A stretch of 6,062 nt of DNA from Candidatus Endoriftia persephone str. Hot96_1+Hot96_2 (GTDB lineage Bacteria > Pseudomonadota > Gammaproteobacteria > Chromatiales > Chromatiaceae): NCBI GenBank assembly GCA_000168735.1, contig AASF01002131.1:1-6062 (forward strand). The letters are read 5' to 3'. The notes beneath the pieces were generated by a model, which saw nothing but the letters and a program-made list of their open reading frames with translations, had not been told where the DNA came from and did no database searches. Positions 1 through 6,062 of the stretch are shown in pieces. A program made the position numbers and the translations under genes. The stretch's first letter is position 1. Each line of letters begins with the position of its first letter.

Positions 1-702
1 AGCGGCGCGAATCGCCTTGATCCAAAATATCTTGAGATGTTCAAGGGCTGCGGGCATGGGCGAACCGTCAAACGGTAAGATCCGTAAGTTGATCCCTGAG
101 TACCTGAAGACCCTGACCTCTCGCGGAGCGCCTATCGATACCGGCAAGATGTCCGCTGCAGCCAAGCGCGGCAAGAAGGTATTCGCGGGTAAGGGTGGCT
201 GCATCCAGTGCCACAACGGTCCGCTGGCCTCTGATGGCAAGGCCCATAATACCGGTGTTCCCGAGAACTTTGATGTCTTCCTCGATCCGATGAACCACCA
301 GGCATTCCTCGCCTTTGCGATGTTTCAGGGTATCGAGAACTACATGAACCTGAAGCGTGATCCGGGTTACTACAACGTCACCCTGAATGCTGACGACATG
401 GGTAAGTTCGTGACTCCCAGTTTGCGTGATGTTGAAATACACCCCGCGCCCTACATGCACAAACGGTATGCTGAAGTCGCTGGATGATGTGATCGCCTTC
501 TACAACAAGGGCGGTGGCAAAGATAGCCGCAAGAGCAAGTTGCTGAAGCCTCTGAAGCTCTCCAAGCAGGAAAGACGCGATCTCAAGGCATTCCTGCTCT
601 CCATGTCCCGGTGAGTCTCTGACCAGCAGTAAGTATGTCTGGAAGGAAGCCTATCCGGCTGAGTATCCAGTGATCGAAGACTGGACTCAGGTCAAGAACT
701 AA
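1..702 (+). CDS. Diheme cytochrome c peroxidase-like protein, C-terminal part (IdrP1/IdrP2 type), frameshifted
   Basis: This is the C-terminal part of a periplasmic diheme cytochrome c peroxidase/MauG-family protein; its start and first heme domain lie before the window. A c-type heme site CIQCH is at 200-214, followed by HNTGVPENF. The conserved family block APYMH lies around 446-460, followed by NGMLKSLDDVIAFYNKGG. The reading frame changes three times, each repaired by removing one surplus base: near 45-47 (ggg), 461-463 (aaa) and 606-609 (ccc). After the last repair the protein continues SMSGESLTSSKYVWKEAYP and ends at TAA 700-702. The repaired fragment is about 232 residues. The stretch VEIHP near 432-446 may hide three further surplus bases, since the paralogue downstream reads YTAPYMH. 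The protein is clearly paralogous to the next gene and 17 bases upstream of it, so they are probably co-transcribed. In an idr operon it would reduce hydrogen peroxide. Which of IdrP1 or IdrP2 it is cannot be decided here. Confidence 0.85.
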
Positions 703-707
703 ACGTC

Positions 708-714
708 GAGGAGA
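708..714 (+). promoter_or_regulatory. Ribosome binding site of the second peroxidase gene
   Basis: GAGGAGA lies five bases before the ATG at 720, within the short gap after the upstream stop codon at 700-702. It supports 720 as the start and the gene pair as one operon. Confidence 0.7.
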
Positions 715-719
715 CAGCG

Positions 720-1959
720 ATGAGTAAGATGAAACAGACTCCGACCCTGTTGGCCGCTGCCATCACGACAGCACTGCTGGCCGGTTGCGCTGCCCAGGTG
801 ACGGCGGAACAGTCCGCTGCCCCGGCTGCAGCGCCGGCAGCCGCAAAGATGGCCAAAGGGCCTGCGCCTCTGGCGCCTCTGCCTGCGCCGCCAATTCCGC
901 CGGACAATCTACAGAGCCCTGAAAAGGTCGAATTGGGCAAGATACTCTTTTTTGATCCGCGTCTCGGTGGTGATGCCTCTACCGGTTGCTCCACCTGCCA
1001 CGAACCCGATCAGGGCTGGGCATGGGCTGAGGACTTCTCCCGTGGTTATCCCGGTACCGTCCACTGGCGCAACAGTCAGACCGTGGTCAATAGCGGTTAC
1101 ATGCCCCGCCAGTTCTGGGCTGGTTCCGCCTCTTCCAATGAGAAACAGGCACGGGGTGCTGCCAGGGGTGGTGTGGCCGGTAATGGCGAGGCCGACATCA
1201 TGGAATCACGGCTGAGACTGATTCCTGAATATGTCGAGCGATTCCGTGATGTATTCGGTACCGAGTGGCCCTTGGTTCGCGACGCCTGGCGTGCCATCTC
1301 CGCCTTTGAGCGCACTTTGAACAGTCGTGGTGAGTATGAGTCCCAGGTGGATAAGTACCTGAAGGGCGACAAGAGTGCACTGAACGCTGAAGAGATCAAG
1401 GGCAAGGCCCTTTTCGAGGGCAAGGCTGGCTGTATCCAGTGCCATAACGGCGCAGTGGCCTCTGATCAGGACTTCCACAATATCGGTGTACCGCCGAACA
1501 AGCGATGGGAAGAGGATGGCCCTGGCACAGATCACCTTCCGCTTTGAGCAATATGCCAAGGGTCAGACTCAGGAGGGCTACCGTAAGGCCAAGTCAGATT
1601 GGGGCTTCTACTATCGCTCCAAGAACGCATGGGACAAGGGTAAGTTCCGCACCGCACCGCTGCGCTACCTGAGTTACACCGCGCCCTATATGCACAATGG
1701 TGTCTTCTACACCCTGGAAGAGGTCGTCGACTTCTACGATCGTGGTGGTTTTGATGAAGAGGGACGCACTACTCTGTTCCCAGAGAACAAGAGCAAGCTG
1801 ATTAAACCGCTTGGTCTGACCGACGACGAGAAAGCAGCTCTGGTGGCGTTCCTCGAGGCGATGTCCGGTCCGGAGATCACCATAGAGAAACCCAAGATGC
1901 CCGAATATGCACCGCTCTTCACCAGGGCTGAGCTTGAAGCGGCACAGGAGGCAAAATAA
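720..1959 (+). CDS. Diheme cytochrome c peroxidase-like lipoprotein (IdrP1/IdrP2 type), one frameshift
   Basis: A complete diheme cytochrome c peroxidase/MauG-family protein of about 412 residues after repair. The N-terminus has a basic stretch, a hydrophobic segment and the lipobox LLAGC with Cys23, so it is predicted to be a lipoprotein. An Ala/Pro-rich linker follows (about residues 24-61). The first heme site is CSTCH (residues 90-94), preceded by LGKILFFDPRLGGD. The family motif RNSQTVVN starts near residue 117 and QFWAG near 131. The second heme site is CIQCH (238-242), and the late motif APYMHNG lies at about 1681-1701. One surplus base at 1518-1519 (gg) breaks the frame; removing it joins PPNKRWEED to ALAQITFRFEQYAKG and the protein runs to TAA 1957-1959. 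In an idr operon this protein is thought to remove hydrogen peroxide formed during iodate reduction. The stop codon overlaps the start of the Rieske gene. A MauG-like or generic peroxidase role cannot be excluded by sequence alone. Confidence 0.88.
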
Positions 1960-1961
1960 TG
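1946..1961 (+). promoter_or_regulatory. Shine-Dalgarno and TAATG stop/start overlap before idrB
   Basis: A perfect AGGAGG at 1946-1951 lies seven bases before the ATG at 1959-1961. That ATG shares its A with the TAA stop of the peroxidase gene (TAATG). The arrangement fixes the idrB start and implies translational coupling. Confidence 0.75.
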
Positions 1962-2546
1962 TCTGATATCGAGAAAAAAGACGAGACTGCAGCAGATCAC
2001 GGCAAGTGCATGCTCAGCCGTCGTCAGTTCCTGATGTACAGTGGTTCTGCGGCAGCCGCAGCAAGTACTGTTTCGATCAGTCTGTTCCCTGGCCAGGCCG
2101 CAGCAAAGGCCCGTGTCGTGGGCTATCCGCGCAAGAAGATCGGCCAGCTCAGTGCCCTCAAGGATAACGAGCCGCTGAACTTTAATTATCCCGATGACAG
2201 CGCGATGAATATGCTGGTCAAGCTGGGTGGCGTGAAGGCTGGCGGCGGCGTTCCGGGGCCTCACAGCGCGAATGTTGGTGGCCTTCAGCTACCTCTGCAC
2301 CCACCAGGGCGGCAACATGATTGGCAAGTATCAGGCGGTGGGCAACCATCGGGTACTGGGCCCAGTGCCCGCTGCACCTTTCTTCTACCTATGATTCTGA
2401 CGCGTTTCACGGCATTTCATCGTCTCCGGACAGGCTTACCAGAGCCTGCCCCAGGTGCTGCTGGAGGTGGACGGCGACGATATCTATGCCGTTGGCATGA
2501 TGGGCCTGATCTTCGGGTTCGTAACGAAAATCTATCGGAATCCTGA
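1959..2546 (+). CDS. idrB: Rieske [2Fe-2S] small subunit of iodate reductase (AioB-like), Tat-exported, frameshifted
   Basis: This is the small Rieske subunit of an arsenite-oxidase-type enzyme, which passes electrons to or from the molybdenum subunit in the periplasm. A twin-arginine signal SRRQFLM (residues 20-26) is followed by an Ala-rich hydrophobic stretch ending near GQAAAKA. The segment LNFNYPDDSAMNMLVKLGG matches AioB. The Rieske ligands are Cys and His of CTH (2296-2304) and of CPLH (2366-2377). The C-terminal block LPQVLLEVDGDDIYAVGMMG is typical of AioB. Surplus single bases at 2276-2277 (gg) and 2361-2363 (ccc) split these motifs into different frames, and another shift, two extra bases or one missing, lies around 2405-2420. 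The 3' end is uncertain: I prefer the TGA at 2544-2546, giving NENLSES just before the next ribosome site. TAA 2522-2524 and TAA 2572-2574 are alternatives. The two cysteines that form a disulfide in Alcaligenes AioB are absent. Assignment to idrB rather than aioB comes from the neighbouring peroxidase genes. Confidence 0.85.
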   Translation: MSDIEKKDETAADHGKCMLSRRQFLMYSGSAAAAASTVSISLFPGQAAAKARVVGYPRKKIGQLSALKDNEPLNFNYPDDSAMNMLVKLGGVKAGGGVPGPHSANVGGLQLPLHPPGRQHDWQVSGGGQPSGTGPSARCTFLLPMILTRFTAFHRLRTGLPEPAPGAAGGGRRRYLCRWHDGPDLRVRNENLSES

Positions 2547-2553
2547 GGAGGAG
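2546..2553 (+). promoter_or_regulatory. Shine-Dalgarno for idrA
   Basis: AGGAGGAG is a very strong ribosome binding site, nine bases before a position (2563) where deleting the surplus C at 2564 creates ATG GCA ACT AAA. No ATG, GTG or TTG exists in the correct frame at this distance in the raw sequence, so the site argues that the idrA start codon has been disrupted. Confidence 0.6.
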
Positions 2554-2562
2554 AATAGACCC

Positions 2563-5290
2563 ACTGGCAACTAAATATTACCTCCCTGAGGATCATACAC
2601 CGCTGCCCGCCGAAAAGCGCGGATGTGATGACCACCTGTTGCGACTACTGCATCGTGGCCTGCGGTTATAAGATCTATCGTTGGCCGGTAGGTGCGCCGG
2701 ATGGTGGCCCGAAGGCACTCAGAGAACAGCACTTCAATACTGATTTTCCTTCTGGTCCGCTGCAAGCTTGGGTGGCTCCCACCCAGCACAACGTCGTGAT
2801 GCACAAAGGACGTCCCCACAATGTGGGTGATCATCCCGGATAAGTGACTCCAAGGGTCGTCAACGTATGGCGGTGACTCCTCGATCCGTGGCGGCTGTAT
2901 CGCGCAGAAGTGCTACAACCCCGGACAAACCGACCAACTGACCGCCTGACCTCGCCCCTGGTGCGGATCAACGGTACTCTGCAGCCGGTGAAGCTGGGAC
3001 TTCGCCCTTGGATATCGCCGGCGACGTGGCCAAGCATGTCATCAAGGGAGCACGGTGCCAACGCCTACAGCGTCAAGACCTACTCCTACCAGTACTTCGA
3101 GAATACCTACGCGATCAAGAAGTTTGCCCGTCGTCACATCAAGACCGCGGCGTTCACCTTCCACGATACGCCCTCTGATGTGACCTCCACCCCCGGGCTT
3201 CCGGGGATGCAGGTTTCGACAACTTCGGTCCGGCCTACAAGGACTGGGGGGATGCGGATGTCTTGATGATCTGCGGTACCGATCCGTATGAGACCAAGAC
3301 GATGATCTTCACCCAGTTCATCAAGCCCGCCATCGACCGCGGCCAGAAGACCATTTGGCTTAACGTGCGTGAGACCGCCGGTATCGCCTACGCCAAGAGC
3401 CGCGGCAATGCGCTCTTCCTGCAGGTCAACCCCGGTACCGATACCCCGGTATTGGGCGCCATCTCCCGCATCATCCTGGAGAACGGCTGGGAGGATAAGG
3501 ATTGGATCAAGCACTGGGTCAACGACAAGTGGGGCTCCAGCTCCGGGCTTTGGCCCAGGGTACTCGTAACACCCCCTGCGCAGTGGCGTACTACCTGGGG
3601 CAAGTTCCAGACCAATGGTGTCTACGGCAAGAAGGGCTACAAGGCCTGGGTCATGTCCCAAAAGGAATATGAGCCCGAGGTGGCGGCCAAGATCGCCGGT
3701 CTCGATGCCAAGGATCTCTACAAGGCAGCCGAGTGGCTGACGGGGGGCTGGCAAGGCGCGTCCCAAGGCGTCCTTTGGTATCGAGAAGGGCTTCTACTGG
3801 TCCAATAATACTGGCAACACCAAGGCAATCTCTTCGATTGCCACCATCTGTGGTGCAGGTGGGCGTCCGGGTCAGGTGGTTGGTCGTTTCGGTGTCCACC
3901 AGCGTGGTGGTGCCGGTGGTGGCAGCTATCCGCGCAATAGGTCACCGGAGAAGGTGCCGGGGCGCCGTCGTCGCTCCCCTGGATACCGACTCGTTGGCTC
4001 TATCTCAGGCCACACCCGCATGGCGCATGTCATCGGCACCACCTGGATCCAGGCGATGACTGGCTCCAACGGTCTGCACGCCAAGTTCGAGGAGCTGGTG
4101 ACCAACAATCCAAACCAGGTCACCTCCTGGGAGAAGGATGAGATCATCAAGACCCTCAAGGCACGTGCCGACTCCGGTGGTACCGTGGTGATCGACCAGG
4201 ATATCTACTTGCGCGATCCGATCGGCGCCCGCTTTGCGGATATCGTCTTTCCGGCTGCCACCTGGGGTGAGGAAGATCTGGCCCGCGCCCAATGGCGAGC
4301 GTCGTATCCGCCTCTACCAGAAGTTCTACGATGCACCCGGTGATGCCAAGCCGGCACTGGTGGATCATCGCCGGGCTGGCCAAGCGGATGGGTTTCGAAG
4401 GCTTCGATTGGAAAGACTCCAACCAGGTCTGCGAAGAGTCCTCCCGCTCCAGCCGCGGGTAACCGCAAGGCCTACCACATGATCAAGGTCGCCGCCCATG
4501 CCGAGGGCAAGACCCTGCATCAGAAGCTGGCAGAGTTGGGTACCGAGGGCATCCAGGGGCCGACCTTCTACAACTACGAGACTGGCGAGCTGTTGGGGTC
4601 GGTGCGGCTGCACAACACCACCATGACTGCAGGAGCAGATCGAGAAGGAAGGGCGCACCAAGGGTGCCAACATGATCAACAAGAAGGGAACCCACTTCAA
4701 TTCCCAGACCGGTCGTGTGAACATCCAGAAACACCCCTGGAGCCTCTATGCAGACTACTGGGAGTGGATGAGTCCGAAAGAGGACGAGCTGTGGCACACC
4801 AACGGTCGTATCAACGAAGTCTGGCAGTCTGGCTTCGATGATATTGAGCGTCGCGCCTACATCACTCAGCGTTGGCCGGAGAACTTCACCGAGATCCATC
4901 CGGATGATGCCGCGGCCCGCGGTATCGAGTCGGGTGATCGGGTGATGCTCTACTCCAACCGCGTACCGGTGCACAAGAACACCATCAAGGGTGTGCATGG
5001 CAAAGACTTCCAGTTTTCTGAACTGATGAAGAACGGCCATATCGCACTGGAGAAGGGTGCCAACCACGGCGATCGCGATCGTTACGCCACATGTGAAGAA
5101 AGGGACACTCTACTCCTACTTCATCACCCAGGGTCAGCCTTCGAATGCGCTGCAGGGGCGCTGTGGTGGATAACATCAGTGGTAACTACAACTACAAACT
5201 CGGTGTCTGCAAGATCCAAGAATCTTGGCCCTTCCGAGTATAACGGATGAGTTCCGCAGCATGTCGTTCGCACCGCGTAACATTGTCTGA
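2563..5290 (+). CDS. idrA: Molybdopterin iodate reductase large subunit (AioA-like), heavily frameshifted
   Basis: This is the catalytic subunit of the arsenite-oxidase branch of the DMSO reductase family, with Mo-bis(pyranopterin guanine dinucleotide) and an N-terminal [3Fe-4S] cluster. After repair it begins MATKYYLPEDHTPLPPKSAD and is about 900 residues long. The cluster ligands are C-x2-C-x3-C in CDYCIVACGYK (2640-2663) and probably a Ser of SSIRGG (2878-2895). Further blocks matching AioA are YKDWGDADVLMICGTDPYE (before and after 3263), NVRETAGIAYAKSRG, NPGTDTPVLGAI, RFGVHQRGG (3885-3911), ADIVFPAATWGE, NGERRIRLYQKF (4291-4326), GFEGFDWKD and WHTNGRINEVWQ. It ends DEFRSMSFAPRNIV, TGA 5288-5290. 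Surplus bases are inferred near 2564, 2607, 2826, 2845, 2855, 2868, 2929, 2939, 2994, 3010, 3047, 3205 (two), 3546, 3555, 3577, 3746, 3978, 3994, 4004, 4289, 4355, 4458, 4632, 5056, 5162, 5217 and 5244. It follows idrB and is closed by a terminator. In idr systems this subunit reduces iodate; arsenite oxidase is the alternative. Confidence 0.85.
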
Positions 5291-5319
5291 TCACATCTTC
5301 ACTCTTTACTGAGTGACAT

Positions 5320-5345
5320 GCGGGGCTTCGGCCCCGCTTTTTTTT
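5320..5345 (+). terminator. Rho-independent terminator of the idr operon
   Basis: A perfect seven-base-pair stem, GCGGGGC (5320-5326) with GCCCCGC (5331-5337), is closed by a TTCG tetraloop and followed by eight T residues (5338-5345). It lies 29 bases after the reconstructed idrA stop. This placement supports 5290 as the true gene end and separates the DUF2235 gene as its own transcription unit. A weaker five-base-pair stem (CACTC/GAGTG, 5300-5315) precedes it. Confidence 0.93.
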
Positions 5346-5591
5346 GCTATGCAGGGGCGAGTCCTATCCTCCTCACTATTTCATGGGCTACACTGGTCTC
5401 TGCCTGGAGCCGGCCAGCTCCGATCGGCGTGGAGGAACGCCGCCACACAGGGAGCAAAAGGGGCGTCAGAATCCTGTGGAACCGATAATCAGAGCAGCGG
5501 ATAGGAGCCACTCTCGTTGCATAACTCACCTGGGTGTTCACGTCTGTTCCCCCGTCTCTCCCTGCTGAGCCATCCATATTGAGGGGATTGC
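5346..5591 (+). other. Intergenic region between the operon terminator and the DUF2235 gene
   Basis: I see no convincing gene here: the short frames across it lack recognisable motifs and plausible ribosome sites. It holds two adjacent inverted repeats: GGAGC/GCTCC (5406-5421, loop of six) and CGGCGT/ACGCCG (5425-5442, loop GGAGGA). The promoter of the DUF2235 gene should lie here, but no clear -35/-10 pair stands out; GATAAT at 5482-5487 is a possible -10 box without a good -35. A ribosome site, GAGGGGA at 5581-5587, ends the region. Confidence 0.5.
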
Positions 5592-6062
5592 ATGATGACA
5601 ACAGCAGATTCAGATGCTGGTGGAGCCAGCCAGCCTGTGCCGATGCGCAACAAAAATATCATCCTGTGCTCCGATGGCACCGGCAATCGCGGTGGTATTG
5701 GCAAGGGTACTAACGTATGGCGACTGTTTCAGGCGGTGGACCGACATGGCCATCTGCAACAGGGGGCGGATGAGCAGGGTGACGATGCACCCTGTGAGCA
5801 GATCACCTTCTATGATGACGGGGTCGGCACCTCTGACTACAAACTCCTGAAACTGCTGGGCGGTGGCATGGGCTTCGGTCTCAGTCGTAATATCCGGGAC
5901 ATCTACAGCTTCCTGGTAAAACATTACCAGACTGGCGATCGGATCTACCTGTTTGGTTTCAGCCGTGGCGCCTTCACCGCGCGCTGTGTGGCCGGCCTGA
6001 TCGATACCTGCGGCATCATCGATGCCTGGTGCAGATGATGATGAGCTGAAGAGGCGGGTGAG
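5592..6062 (+). CDS. DUF2235 alpha/beta-hydrolase domain protein, 5' part, frameshifted near the window end
   Basis: This is the N-terminal part of a DUF2235 protein, an alpha/beta-hydrolase fold family that includes type VI secretion phospholipase effectors (Tle1) and many uncharacterised proteins. Visible motifs in order are IILCSDGTGN (residues 23-32), GTNVWRLFQ (39-47), ITFYDDGVGT, SRNIRDIYSFLV, GDRIYLFGFSRGAFTAR with the nucleophile Ser124 in GFSRG, and AGLIDTCGII. The rest of the catalytic residues lie beyond the window. The frame breaks near 6027; removing the surplus T (6027) continues as IDAGADDDELKRRV to the window end. The start at 5592 follows GAGGGGA; the adjacent ATG at 5595 is equally possible. 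There is no signal peptide, so the protein is probably cytoplasmic. The gene lies after the operon terminator and probably is not part of iodate reduction. No secretion genes are visible, so an effector role is unsupported. Confidence 0.85.

Noticed and set aside
2200..2546. Programmed ribosomal frameshifting in idrB
   Set aside because: No slippery heptamer with downstream structure is apparent, and the breaks match the insertion pattern found everywhere else in the window.
3134..3766. Long minus-strand open frame opposite idrA, and similar ones at 1734-2264 and 4483-5067
   Set aside because: They are shadows of the plus-strand coding region, with no recognisable domains and no ribosome sites.
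2625..5250. Several separate small genes in the idrA region
   Set aside because: The open fragments at 2625-2843, 2910-3266, 3263-3808, 3876-4343, 4234-4482, 4479-4841 and 4672-5250 join end to end into one AioA-like protein once surplus bases are removed.
1959..5290. Plain arsenite oxidase (aioBA) operon
   Set aside because: The proteins belong to that family, but the paired diheme peroxidases upstream and the altered pocket region fit iodate reductase better. It remains the main alternative.
1..5290. Genuinely decayed pseudogenes
   Set aside because: The breaks are nearly all single surplus bases, the family motifs between them are intact, and an unrelated downstream gene has the same defect.
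5313..5568. Small plus-strand open frames after the terminator
   Set aside because: One starts within the terminator region; neither has a convincing ribosome site or family motif.
1..6062. CRISPR array, insertion sequence, tRNA or rRNA gene
   Set aside because: No spaced direct repeats, transposase motifs, terminal inverted repeats or RNA gene sequence were seen.

Overview
The window looks like Gram-negative (proteobacterial) chromosomal DNA of moderately high G+C. The basis is a Tat-exported Rieske protein, a lipoprotein-type signal peptide, periplasmic c-type cytochrome peroxidases, and a DUF2235 hydrolase. The species cannot be named from the sequence.

Layout, all on the + strand. (1) 1-702: the C-terminal part of a diheme cytochrome c peroxidase/MauG-family protein. 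(2) 720-1959: a second, complete diheme peroxidase-like protein with a lipobox. (3) 1959-~2546: a Tat-exported Rieske [2Fe-2S] small subunit of the arsenite-oxidase (AioB) type. (4) ~2563-5290: a molybdopterin oxidoreductase large subunit of the arsenite-oxidase (AioA) type. (5) 5320-5345: a strong intrinsic terminator closing the operon. (6) 5346-5591: an intergenic stretch with two small hairpins. (7) 5592-6062: the 5' part of a DUF2235 alpha/beta-hydrolase gene cut by the window end.

Two diheme peroxidases beside an AioBA-like pair is the known signature of the dissimilatory iodate reductase cluster (idrA, idrB, idrP1, idrP2). I therefore read the operon as idr rather than aio. In the published model, IdrAB reduces iodate in the periplasm and the peroxidases remove the hydrogen peroxide formed. 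Electrons would enter through the Rieske subunit. The assignment rests on gene context and on by-eye comparison with AioA/AioB; no search was run.

Every gene is broken into different reading frames. Almost every break is repaired by deleting one surplus base, often in a short homopolymer run, and the rejoined protein then matches its family. About 30 such surplus bases occur, mostly in idrA, and one in the unrelated DUF2235 gene. This one-directional pattern, with conserved protein sequence between breaks, points to insertion-type sequencing or assembly errors rather than gene decay. Coordinates below span each reconstructed gene.
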